A DNA stretch of 54,338 bases from the NCBI GenBank assembly GCA_012838305.1, contig DUPN01000052.1:1-54338 (forward strand). Reading direction: 5' to 3'. This document shows, piece after piece, positions 32,097-39,802 of the stretch (the stretch's first letter is position 1; the number at the start of each line of letters is the position of its first letter). The DNA comes from Bacillota bacterium (GTDB lineage: Bacteria; Bacillota; Limnochordia; Darwinibacteriales; Darwinibacteriaceae). A program made the translations under genes and the position numbers. Below the pieces are notes generated by a model. It had not been told where the DNA came from and did not search any database. It saw nothing but the letters and a program-made list of their open reading frames with translations.

Positions 32097-33009
32097 TCGT
32101 CTTCACCCCTTGTCCATAGATTCGAGGACGCGTCCATCGGTTGATTAAAGGAGTTGCCGCATTCATCAGCAAGATGGCGAAGGTGACTCCTTCAGGATAG
32201 CTTCCCCAGATGCGGATGAGCATAATGAATAATCCAATCCCAATACCAAAAATCCAGCGGCCTGGTTTGGTTATGGGTGAGGTAACAGGGTCTGTGGCCA
32301 TGAAAACAGCCCCGAACAGCACGCTGCCGGCCAAGAGATGAAAAACGGGATCCTGTCCGGTCAGAAGAGATATGACAATCACGGAGGCGAAAACCCCCAG
32401 TGGAATCCGATAATCAAGGTATCCTCTATAGAAAAGGTACAGGCCTCCGAGGAAAATGGCCAAAGCCGAGGTCTCACCTAGGGAACCTGCCACCGAACCA
32501 AAGAACAGATCGGGAACCCGACTGGCAGCTTCCCCCACAACCAGAGGCGTGGCTGTGGTAACGACGTCAAAAGGTTTGGTCCATGTGGTCATAGCACCAG
32601 CAAACGAGGCGGTCAAAATGGCACGCCCTACCAAAGCGGGGTTGAAGGGGTTCTGTCCCAATCCGCCAAATACCTGTTTACCAATGGCAATAGCAAAGAC
32701 CGAACCCAAAACAACCATGATACTGGGCAGACTAGGTGGTACAATTAATCCCACAAGCAGCCCCGTAACAAGGGCACTCCCGTCTCCAATCCGGATCGGT
32801 TGTTTACGCAAACGCTGAAAGATGGCCTCTGTAGCAATCGCGCCTGCTGCTCCCAATAAGAGCACTCGCACTGCATTCCATCCAAAAAAGTAGATAGACG
32901 CTGCCATAACCGGCAGCAGAGCTGCCACCACTCCAAACATGAACTTCTCGGTCGTATCGATATCCCGGATATGGGGAGACGGCGCAACAATCAACTTCAA
33001 ATCATCCAT
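32089..33009 (-). CDS. rnfD: Rnf complex subunit D (FMN-carrying membrane subunit)
   Basis: A 306-residue multi-pass protein beginning V-A-P-S-P-H-I-R, typical of RnfD/NqrB. The flavinylation motif D148-V-V-T-T-A-T154-P-L gives Thr154 as the FMN acceptor. Segments such as G-Q-N-P-F-N-P-A-L-V-G-R-A are strongly conserved. RnfD forms part of the ion path; whether Na+ or H+ is moved cannot be read by eye. Confidence 0.95.
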   Translation of the reverse strand: MDDLKLIVAPSPHIRDIDTTEKFMFGVVAALLPVMAASIYFFGWNAVRVLLLGAAGAIATEAIFQRLRKQPIRIGDGSALVTGLLVGLIVPPSLPSIMVVLGSVFAIAIGKQVFGGLGQNPFNPALVGRAILTASFAGAMTTWTKPFDVVTTATPLVVGEAASRVPDLFFGSVAGSLGETSALAIFLGGLYLFYRGYLDYRIPLGVFASVIVISLLTGQDPVFHLLAGSVLFGAVFMATDPVTSPITKPGRWIFGIGIGLFIMLIRIWGSYPEGVTFAILLMNAATPLINRWTRPRIYGQGVKTSE

Positions 33010-33023
33010 TGCCCCAACCTCCT

Positions 33024-34340
33024 TTAACTTGGTTTCTTGTCTCTAGCAATGATCTCCATTTTGGCAAAACGGATGTACTGCAAAAGTGGGCGTTTTGCAG
33101 GGCAGATATAGGTACAGGCCCCGCACTCAATGCAGTCCAGAGCACCATAATCATGGGCGTCATCCCAGCGTTCATTCATCCCAAAGGCTTCCAGCTTGAG
33201 CGGAAGGAGATTAGCCGGGCAGACATCGACGCAGCGGGCACACTTAATACAAGGTGAAGAATCCGGTGTACGGCTCTCTCCTTCGCCAAAGGCCACCACG
33301 CCCACAGTCGTCTTGGTCACAGGGGCTTGGAGATCAAACTGTGCTCCGCCCGTCATGGGACCACCAACGACCACCTTTTCAGGGGTCACGGCAAATCCTC
33401 CTGCTGCTTCGATCAAATACTCCATTGTAGTTCCCAGGGGGGCCATAAAGTTCTGCGGCTCACCAATGGCTGCGCCGGTCACCGTGACCACCCTGGCGAT
33501 CAGAGGCTTCCCATCTCGAAGCGCCAAAGCCACGGCCCAAGCCGTACCTACATTTTGTACAACAGTTCCCACTTGATAGGGAAGACCGTTGCTGCGGACT
33601 TCACGTCCGGTAAGAGCTTGGATTAATTGTTTCTCCCCGCCCTGAGGGTACTTCGTGGGTACCGACACAACCTCAATATTTCCTGCCTTGGCTCTTAAGG
33701 ATGCCAGGGCCTCCGGCTTATTGTCCTCAACGGCCACCAAGATGCTGCGAGCACCTAGGACTTTGGCCATCAGCCGTGCTCCTAGGATGATCTCCTCAGC
33801 ATGCTCCACCATCAACCGGTCATCGGATGTGAGATAGGGCTCGCATTCACAACCGTTAATAAGCAGATAATCGATGGTAGTCCCCTTTGGAGGACTAAGC
33901 TTTACGGCAGTGGGAAAACCCGCCCCTCCCATCCCCACGATGCCGGCCTCCTTGATGCCCTTTAAGATAGCCTTGACATCAAGCTGCACCGGATCGGGAT
34001 GGCCCTTTGTTTCTACCCATGTATCGTTGTGATCATTCTCTATTACAATGGCAGTAACAGAGCGTCCCGATTCATGGGCCCTCGGTTCAATAGCTCGTAC
34101 TTTTCCTGATACCGGCGAGTGCACGGGGGCGCTAATGGCTCCACCTGCCTCTGCGAGCAACTGCCCCTTCAGCACTTCATCCCCCTTGGCCACAACCGGC
34201 TTTGCTTCTAGGCCGGCATGTTGCCGAAGCGGTACTACTAGTGTATCTGGAGCGGGCAATTCCCGAATGGGCGTTCCCGTAGTCCGTTTCTTGGCATCAT
34301 GGGGATGAATCCCTCCGAAGAACGATCGTACTCGTCGCAT
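33024..34340 (-). CDS. rnfC: Rnf complex subunit C (NADH-binding)
   Basis: This 438-residue peripheral subunit carries NAD(H) and FMN in a Nqo1-like domain (G-I-V-G-M-G-G-A-G-F-P-T-A-V-K, and N-G-C-E-C-E-P-Y-L). A SLBB-like segment follows. Two 4Fe-4S motifs lie near the C-terminus (C-I-K-C-A-R-C-V-D-V-C-P and C-I-E-C-G-A-C-T-Y-I-C-P). It is first in the operon. A 132-base leader with paired segments separates it from trmL. Confidence 0.96.
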   Translation of the reverse strand: MRRVRSFFGGIHPHDAKKRTTGTPIRELPAPDTLVVPLRQHAGLEAKPVVAKGDEVLKGQLLAEAGGAISAPVHSPVSGKVRAIEPRAHESGRSVTAIVIENDHNDTWVETKGHPDPVQLDVKAILKGIKEAGIVGMGGAGFPTAVKLSPPKGTTIDYLLINGCECEPYLTSDDRLMVEHAEEIILGARLMAKVLGARSILVAVEDNKPEALASLRAKAGNIEVVSVPTKYPQGGEKQLIQALTGREVRSNGLPYQVGTVVQNVGTAWAVALALRDGKPLIARVVTVTGAAIGEPQNFMAPLGTTMEYLIEAAGGFAVTPEKVVVGGPMTGGAQFDLQAPVTKTTVGVVAFGEGESRTPDSSPCIKCARCVDVCPANLLPLKLEAFGMNERWDDAHDYGALDCIECGACTYICPAKRPLLQYIRFAKMEIIARDKKPS

Positions 34341-34472
34341 GTATCAAATCACCTCACGCTCTCTGAATTTTGCTATGGATTGTGCCATGGCCCCGAGCAA
34401 ACAGTACCCCCGTGAAGTACCATCTCTATGGCACCGCACGAGGACCCCTGGGCCTTACACCTTAGCCCGATG
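34341..34472 (-). promoter_or_regulatory. Possible structured 5' leader of the rnf operon
   Basis: The gap between trmL and rnfC can fold, on the transcript, into a GGGC/GCCC hairpin (34468-34450). It is followed by a 7-bp helix GUGCCAU/AUGGCAC (34434-34428 with 34388-34382). That helix encloses a 6-bp stem UGGUAC/GUACUG (34422-34417 with 34407-34402). I recognise no known riboswitch class. It ends about 40 bases before the rnfC start. Confidence 0.35.
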
Positions 34473-34979
34473 CTATGTATTCGGATCTGGACAAGAGAAT
34501 CCTGCCTCAGGAAAATTTTTCACACCAACAAAGCCCAATTGCCTCCAAGCCTCATAAACCACGATGGCCACTGTGTTTGCTAGATTAAGGGAACGTACAT
34601 CCCTTTGGGGAAGGGTCACAAGGGCCTTTTGGTAACCCTCGATAAGCTCTTGGGGGAGCCCCTTGGTCTCGTTACCAAAGACGATGTAGTCTCCTGCTGC
34701 ATAGTCCACCTCTGAATAGAGGCTGGCACCTCCTGTTTCAACGAAAAACATGCGCCGGGGCTGAGCGGCGGAGAGGAAATCCGCGAAGGAATCATGAACG
34801 CGCAAATCAAGATGCTCCCAGTAATCGAGGCCTGCCCGCTTCAACTTGGGATCACTGAGGAAGAATCCTAGGGGTCGAATCAAGTGCAGCGTTGATCCTG
34901 TAGCCACACATAGCCGTGCTATATTTCCTGTATTGGCCGGAATCTCTGGTTCGACTAAAACCACGTGCATTCCCAGCAA
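34473..34979 (-). CDS. trmL: tRNA (cytidine/uridine-2'-O-)-methyltransferase TrmL-like (SPOUT)
   Basis: About 168 residues with the SPOUT/SpoU knot motifs: P-E-I-P-x-N-T-G-N-I-A-R near the N-terminus, F-G-N-E-T-K-G-L-P near 107, and S-L-N-L-A-N-T-V-A-I-V-V-Y-E-A near 137. TrmL methylates the wobble base of certain tRNA-Leu. TTG at 34979 has AGGAG six bases upstream; the ATG at 34970 is an alternative giving 165 residues. It lies between a secreted-protein gene and rnfC on the same strand. Confidence 0.92.
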   Translation of the reverse strand: MLGMHVVLVEPEIPANTGNIARLCVATGSTLHLIRPLGFFLSDPKLKRAGLDYWEHLDLRVHDSFADFLSAAQPRRMFFVETGGASLYSEVDYAAGDYIVFGNETKGLPQELIEGYQKALVTLPQRDVRSLNLANTVAIVVYEAWRQLGFVGVKNFPEAGFSCPDPNT

Positions 34980-35032
34980 ACTCATCTCCTTTACACGATC
35001 AATGAGGGCCTTCACCCTCATTTTTGACAGCA

Positions 35033-35737
35033 CTAGAATAAATAGCGCATAAAAGCTTGCACCTTTTCTTGAGTCATGCCTAGACCCAAGGTCATGGGAA
35101 GTTCGGTGATGGAGAACAAAACGTGGAAACTCAAACCTTCGTTGACCAAGGTAATGTCCAGTTTGACTTTCTCCAGAGGTTCAGAGTAGGACATACCGAT
35201 GCCAAAAAAACTGCCCAAGGAGAGAGAAAACCGCCAAAGGCCCTGCCTGGAAAACTGGATATAAGGGCTGATACTGTACTCAAACTGGCCCAACTCGGTG
35301 ACAAAGATCTGGGCCGTGCCGGCCAGACCTGTTCCCACATCTCCATACATCCGGTTAAACTCCCCATAGGCCCCAAAGTGCGGCTCAGAAGAGGTCAGAA
35401 AGGTCGACAAGACAGGTCGCTGGGTGTTGCCTGCAAACAGTTCCAGCGTATAACCAACATTGCCCATATAGACTTGTTTGTGGCCGCCAAACCAGCTTGA
35501 CGGCTGATCATCACCCTCGGCATGAGTGAGAAAACCGCCTATGCCGGTCTTCTCGTAACCAAACAAACCCAGGGAACGAACATTTTCCTGACTAAGCTGC
35601 AACCCTTCCTGCCATCCCCAGGGTCCAAAACCAAAGGGCAAGTCTTCAGCATCAAAGGCCCAGGCGCTTGAAACGGGCCCTAGAGCTAGGATCCCTAACA
35701 TGCAAATTGTAATTACGATCCGGGACCTAGCGCCCAA
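35033..35737 (-). CDS. Secreted beta-rich protein ending in Phe, possible outer-membrane-type protein
   Basis: This 234-residue protein starts at TTG (GGGAG nine bases upstream). It has a signal peptide (about residues 1-28, cleaving after A-W-A-F). The mature part is rich in alternating aromatic/polar strands (for example F-E-Y-S-I-S-P-Y-I-Q-F and G-L-W-R-F-S-L-S-L-G) and ends in Y-L-F. A C-terminal Phe in a final strand is the classic outer-membrane beta-barrel signal in diderm bacteria, but it can also occur by chance. I do not recognise a family. It lies 17 bases after a LolA-like gene. Confidence 0.6.
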   Translation of the reverse strand: MGARSRIVITICMLGILALGPVSSAWAFDAEDLPFGFGPWGWQEGLQLSQENVRSLGLFGYEKTGIGGFLTHAEGDDQPSSWFGGHKQVYMGNVGYTLELFAGNTQRPVLSTFLTSSEPHFGAYGEFNRMYGDVGTGLAGTAQIFVTELGQFEYSISPYIQFSRQGLWRFSLSLGSFFGIGMSYSEPLEKVKLDITLVNEGLSFHVLFSITELPMTLGLGMTQEKVQAFMRYLF

Positions 35738-35754
35738 CGACGATCACTCCCATC

Positions 35755-36549
35755 TCACATACGTACTTCCTTTACTTTGGGCAAGTCAGTGAGTTCTTCC
35801 AGACACAGACCTGGGTTAAGCACGACTTCGCCTATGTTCATTGTGCCCACAAGGGCATCCTCTTCAAACACGGCTATCTCATGGGGAAACCAGGTGTTAC
35901 TCTTGACACGCACCTGCAGCATCTCCTCCAGGCCGTCAACTTGCAGCAAGTAATCACATACACCTTCCTCTTCGACAACCTCCAGAATTTCTACCTTATA
36001 CTGAGAGAAATCAAAGAAGGTGTTCAGGTCAGCTATACTCAACGTTGACAACACTTCCTTGCTGGCGTCCTCCAATCCTCGAACAGCGATCTGGTTATTA
36101 ATCGGTTGATACATGCGGGACTCCATCTTCTCCTGATTGGCCACGAGAATATACCCCCGCAGTTCGCTTGGTTCTGAAAATTCCACACGGGCCACTTTAC
36201 TCTCGACGCTGGCCAAAAGGGTGAAGCACATCCTTTCGATGCGCTGTCCTCGAATCTCGGTGACACTGATATCCATGGTGAGGTCGGCCACTCCCTCTAC
36301 CGCGTTCTTGATCTGCTCCACGACTTCTTTCGCCTCAGCAGAAATGGCGATTTCTTCCATGACCTCGTTGTACTTCTTCAAGGCGAGATCCTCATCTTCA
36401 GTCTCCCTTTGAGGGGGCTGGCTCAAATCCAAATGAAGGGTGGTGGGCAGATCATCTGCCGCTGCAAATCCAGGAAAAACCATCATTGCGAAAAAACAAA
36501 GCATCATAATAGCAGAAATCGTGATCAATGGTGACAAATAACGTTTCAT
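35755..36549 (-). CDS. LolA/outer-membrane-lipoprotein-sorting-like secreted protein
   Basis: 264 residues with a signal peptide (about residues 1-31, ending A-A-A-D). The rest has the pattern of COG2834/LolA-like beta-sheet proteins, with strands such as R-V-E-F-S-E-P-S-E-L-R-G-Y-I-L-V-A and the Y-Q-P-x-x-N segment. The highly acidic insert near residues 50-75 is unusual. In diderms LolA carries lipoproteins to the outer membrane. In Bacillota similar proteins are often of unknown role, some tied to sporulation. The assignment is by pattern, not by a diagnostic motif. Confidence 0.6.
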   Translation of the reverse strand: MKRYLSPLITISAIMMLCFFAMMVFPGFAAADDLPTTLHLDLSQPPQRETEDEDLALKKYNEVMEEIAISAEAKEVVEQIKNAVEGVADLTMDISVTEIRGQRIERMCFTLLASVESKVARVEFSEPSELRGYILVANQEKMESRMYQPINNQIAVRGLEDASKEVLSTLSIADLNTFFDFSQYKVEILEVVEEEGVCDYLLQVDGLEEMLQVRVKSNTWFPHEIAVFEEDALVGTMNIGEVVLNPGLCLEELTDLPKVKEVRM

Positions 36550-36586
36550 GTCAGCTGACTCCTCATTCGAAATTCCCTTGATCAGG

Positions 36587-36615
36587 TTGCACTGAAGTCT
36601 TACAAGTTGTACAAT
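36587..36615 (+). promoter_or_regulatory. Promoter of the FmdB-type gene
   Basis: TTGCAC (36587-36592) and TACAAT (36610-36615) are separated by exactly 17 bases, 33 bases before the ATG at 36648, which is preceded by AAAGGAGGG. Confidence 0.65.
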
Positions 36616-36647
36616 GGTCCTTAGATGCTTGAAAGGAGGGATGCCAC

Positions 36648-36860
36648 ATGCCCATCTATGAGTATAAGTGCTCCAAGTGCGGTCCTTTTGAACAAAAACA
36701 GAGCATGAAGGATGATCCCCTTACCCATTGTCCTACGTGCGATGGTCCTGTTCAACGTCTAATCAGTCGTTCGGTTGGCATTGTGTTCAAAGGGCCAGGC
36801 TTCTACATCAACGACAGTAAGAGCGATTCAAGTCACTCCAAAGATACTTCGGCTTCATAA
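36648..36860 (+). CDS. FmdB-family zinc ribbon protein
   Basis: This 70-residue protein begins M-P-I-Y-E-Y-K-C-S-K-C-G, the hallmark of FmdB/CxxC_CxxC_SSSS proteins. The second pair is C-P-T-C near residue 28. The C-terminal third is Ser/Asp/Lys rich. They are thought to be small regulators, but the role is not established. It has its own promoter and terminator. Confidence 0.92.
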   Translation: MPIYEYKCSKCGPFEQKQSMKDDPLTHCPTCDGPVQRLISRSVGIVFKGPGFYINDSKSDSSHSKDTSAS

Positions 36861-36866
36861 CCATAT

Positions 36867-36891
36867 GCACCTTCTGCGGAAGGTGCTTTTT
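36867..36891 (+). terminator. Terminator of the FmdB-type gene
   Basis: An 8-bp stem GCACCTTC/GAAGGTGC (36867-36874 with 36879-36886) and a 4-base loop are followed by TTTTT. The opposing dehydrogenase gene ends 11 bases further on. Confidence 0.85.
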
Positions 36892-36901
36892 CTTTTGCAG
36901 C

Positions 36902-37852
36902 CTAGTATCCCAGGTCGCGGCGGACCACATTCACCTGGGGAAGCCCCGTTTGGCAAAAATGCTTCCAATTGGCAAAAAAAATCTGCAGCGCCCTTTGTTT
37001 GAGAAAAGTTGTGGACCCGCTATTATGGGGTGTGATGATCACGTTGGGCATGCCCCACAAAGGACTATCCGCAGGTAGGGGTTCAGGATCGGTAACGTCC
37101 AGCCCAGCCCCGGCGATCCACCCTTCCTGGAGGGCCAAGATTAGATCCTCCGATGGAATCAGACTTCCCCTCCCCACGTTAATGACAATGGCATGTCTGG
37201 GGAGTTGTCTGAGGTGGTCCCTATTCACGAGTCCAATGGTGGTCTCCGTTTCAGGGAGTGCACATACCAGGTAATCGAGGTCACCGAGACATTCGGCAAA
37301 ACGATCCAGACCGTACACAGCCTGGGCATAGGGACTCTCCGTTGGATGCTGCCTAAATCCCACAACCTCGCAGTCAAATCCACTGAGCCTTTTCGCCACT
37401 TGGGATCCAATGTCACCGAAACCCAGGATACCCACGGTGGAGTCCGTCAGCTCTCCAAAGCGAATAGGCAGCCTTGGCTGCCAGATTCTCTGGGCCTGAT
37501 TGTCGCGGGCTAGATGCAACCCCCGATTGAAACTCAAAATAAAACCGAGGACATGCTCGGCAATATTCGGTCCAAAAACACCCCGTCCATTGGTGAGCAC
37601 CATGCGGGGATTCCCCCACTCCGCTTGGAGAATCTTCTCTACTCCGGCAAAGGGCGACTGCATCCAGCGGCAGTTCACGGCGCTAGCCAATACCTGCGCG
37701 GACAGATAACCCCCGAGAATTACATCTGCCTCCGGAGCCCATTTCAGCGCCTCTTCCTCGGTAAATCCTGTGAGCACAGTGGCGCCTGTAGTCTCCTTAA
37801 TCAGTCCAAGATCCGCATCCCTAAATCCCTTCCAGGTGACCAAAAGGCGCAT
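36902..37852 (-). CDS. D-isomer 2-hydroxyacid dehydrogenase (second type)
   Basis: A 316-residue NAD(P) enzyme. The Rossmann G-F-G-x-I-G motif is at about 144-149, with catalytic Arg228 (N-V-G-R-G-S), Glu257 (V-T-D-P-E-P-L-P) and His276 (T-P-H-N-S-G-S). The D-P-E-P-L-P and P-H-N-S-G-S signatures place it in the phosphoglycerate dehydrogenase-like/GhrA-like subgroup rather than with the enzyme at 4587. The substrate is unknown. It lies 12 bases downstream of the M48 protease gene and may share its transcript. Confidence 0.87.
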   Translation of the reverse strand: MRLLVTWKGFRDADLGLIKETTGATVLTGFTEEEALKWAPEADVILGGYLSAQVLASAVNCRWMQSPFAGVEKILQAEWGNPRMVLTNGRGVFGPNIAEHVLGFILSFNRGLHLARDNQAQRIWQPRLPIRFGELTDSTVGILGFGDIGSQVAKRLSGFDCEVVGFRQHPTESPYAQAVYGLDRFAECLGDLDYLVCALPETETTIGLVNRDHLRQLPRHAIVINVGRGSLIPSEDLILALQEGWIAGAGLDVTDPEPLPADSPLWGMPNVIITPHNSGSTTFLKQRALQIFFANWKHFCQTGLPQVNVVRRDLGY

Positions 37853-37864
37853 GAATACTCTCCT

Positions 37865-39265
37865 TTAGGGCATAGTCAATGAGGGTCGCGTCAGGCGGAT
37901 GGTGTTCCCCTCTTTGATCACAGTAGGTGACAAGATCCTCTGGCGCTGCAGTACACGGGGAACGGGATTCGGCACGATGACCTCCTGCACACGGGGGGCC
38001 ACCGTCTGGTACCACCTGTCGCCGTGGAGAAGATACAGCCCATCTTCGAGCCAGATGCTGTCCATGGCCGCAAACTCGCGGCTGACAGGTACAAACACTT
38101 CAGCATCGACGTAGGTTACCACGACTTGAGGTCCGGCCGATCCCTCCAGATTCAAAGCCAGCATATCACTCTGAGGCGACCAGCTGAAACCGGTGATGGA
38201 CTGGCCGGCAAGGGTGATCATTTTGAACCCATGCCCCCAGCGGTCACAAATCCAAATTCCCTGCTGGGCTTGATCATCCACCATCACTGCTAGATACTGT
38301 CCCTGGGGTGACCAGGCAAAATCCAAAACATCAGTGCCTCCCAGCCAAGTAAAGGAGTGACCGAGTTGTTGATCGAGGACGGTCAATCCAGTGCTCCTTG
38401 CATCCACTGTAAGCAAGTATCTGCCATTGGGATCAGTTCGCCTCATTTGGTCCGAATTCCTTCTCGCATACAAGCTTTCTACGACCTCTTGATCCATTAT
38501 TTCCAGCGGCGCGGACCAATAGGAAACCAAGTTAGCTGCAAGGCGATCCCGCCTCTGCTTTGTTTCAGGATGTGTACGGAAAACCTTGAGCGATTGGTCG
38601 TTGGAATCTCTACGCAGAAGATCATCAAGGAGAGTGACCGGCCCGACTCCGTCAAATCCGGCCTTAACCGCTAAGGCCTGCCCCACTCGATCGGCCTCGA
38701 ACTCAGCTTCCCGCCCCCAGCCCAAGTTGATCAGCTGCAACAATGTCGTACTGGCCAAACGCATCAAATCGGCCGAGGCAACATCCAGCGCGATGGCACC
38801 CACCTCAAAAAGCACAGTTAGCCCCATTTGCCGCAGCACCGCTTGCATTCCATGTCTCTTCTCGATGTGGGCGATCTCATGGGACAACACTGCGGACAGT
38901 TTGGCTTCGTCATCGCCGATGGCTTGAACCAGACCGCGCGTGATGAAAACATAGCCCCCTGGCAAAGCAAAAGCGTTCCATTCAGAGGTATTCAGCACCG
39001 TCAGGGTATAGTCTATATCGTGCCGTTCCACCGCCCCCACCAGTCGCCTAAAGACCTCCTCAACCCACATCCTCTCCCCAAAGGGTAAGATATACTCTCC
39101 GCCATACTGCTTCACGAGTTCCGGCGCGGTACCTCCCCCTAAAGTGCGTTCGAAACGCTCCCCAAAGGAATACGTGGGGGCAGCGTATACCGTATAGGAG
39201 AGAAAGGATGCCGCCAGCATGATCAAGAGGATGAACCCTGGTTTTCTAGACCGTATTCTAGTCAA
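37865..39265 (-). CDS. Secreted M48 metalloprotease (BepA-like) with C-terminal beta-propeller-like domain
   Basis: About 466 residues. After an N-terminal signal anchor (about residues 10-28) comes an M48 peptidase domain with H129-E-I-A-H133 and the third ligand Glu in G-R-E-A-E-F-E-A-D. Instead of the TPR tail of BepA, the last 200 residues carry WD40/TolB-like repeats (F-A-W-S-P-Q-G-Q-Y-L-A-V and F-S-W-S-P-Q-S-D-M-L-A-L). BepA acts on outer-membrane assembly in diderms. The TTG at 39265 overlaps the stop of the upstream gene (TTGA), with GGTGG five bases before it. A frame 19 codons longer exists. Confidence 0.87.
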   Translation of the reverse strand: MTRIRSRKPGFILLIMLAASFLSYTVYAAPTYSFGERFERTLGGGTAPELVKQYGGEYILPFGERMWVEEVFRRLVGAVERHDIDYTLTVLNTSEWNAFALPGGYVFITRGLVQAIGDDEAKLSAVLSHEIAHIEKRHGMQAVLRQMGLTVLFEVGAIALDVASADLMRLASTTLLQLINLGWGREAEFEADRVGQALAVKAGFDGVGPVTLLDDLLRRDSNDQSLKVFRTHPETKQRRDRLAANLVSYWSAPLEIMDQEVVESLYARRNSDQMRRTDPNGRYLLTVDARSTGLTVLDQQLGHSFTWLGGTDVLDFAWSPQGQYLAVMVDDQAQQGIWICDRWGHGFKMITLAGQSITGFSWSPQSDMLALNLEGSAGPQVVVTYVDAEVFVPVSREFAAMDSIWLEDGLYLLHGDRWYQTVAPRVQEVIVPNPVPRVLQRQRILSPTVIKEGNTIRLTRPSLTMP

Positions 39266-39780
39266 AATAACCACCGCCAGTGACCTAAAATCTCCATAAG
39301 GAGAGGGTCTTCCATCACCCAAGGTCCATCACTGCTTAGGGTTATGGAGAATCCTTGACGATCCGGAAGCACCAAGAATACACGGTGTTCCCACAACGCA
39401 TGTCCCCGTTCGTTCTCATAGCTGTAAACCACTGAGAGCCCAGCCTGGCCGTCCACATCCGTCTCTTGCAGGCTTCTTTGGAGCTGGAACTGCTGCAGAC
39501 CTCCCGGTCCAGCATAAAGCACTAAGGAACGCTCGGCCCATTCTTGGAGGGAGGGATCGGAAACGGCGCCGAGGCGTTCGAAATAGAGCAAATCAGAATC
39601 GCCTTCACCGTAAAAAACGATCAGGTTCGCTGTACTCTGGTGCGCCTGGAACACCCATTGATCAAAAATGGTTGTACTATACAGAGCGGTGGGATCGGTG
39701 AAGACAAATGCCCGGGCAATTCCGCCGCTCAACAGGATCAATAGGAAGATGCAGGCAATCCTAGTTTTAACGTTCCCCAT
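39262..39780 (-). CDS. Secreted protein of unknown function, coupled to the M48 protease
   Basis: This 172-residue protein has a signal peptide (about residues 1-24, I-F-L-L-I-L-L-S-G-G-I-A-R-A). The mature part is mixed beta, with strands such as N-L-I-V-F-Y-G-E-G and H-R-V-F-L-V-L-P-D-R. No family is recognised. ATG at 39780 follows GGAGGG; the frame extends 30 codons further without a site. Its stop overlaps the start of the protease gene, so the two proteins are probably made in equal amounts and may act together. Confidence 0.62.
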   Translation of the reverse strand: MGNVKTRIACIFLLILLSGGIARAFVFTDPTALYSTTIFDQWVFQAHQSTANLIVFYGEGDSDLLYFERLGAVSDPSLQEWAERSLVLYAGPGGLQQFQLQRSLQETDVDGQAGLSVVYSYENERGHALWEHRVFLVLPDRQGFSITLSSDGPWVMEDPLLMEILGHWRWLF

Positions 39781-39802
39781 TGGTCCACCCTCCCATGACC
39801 TA

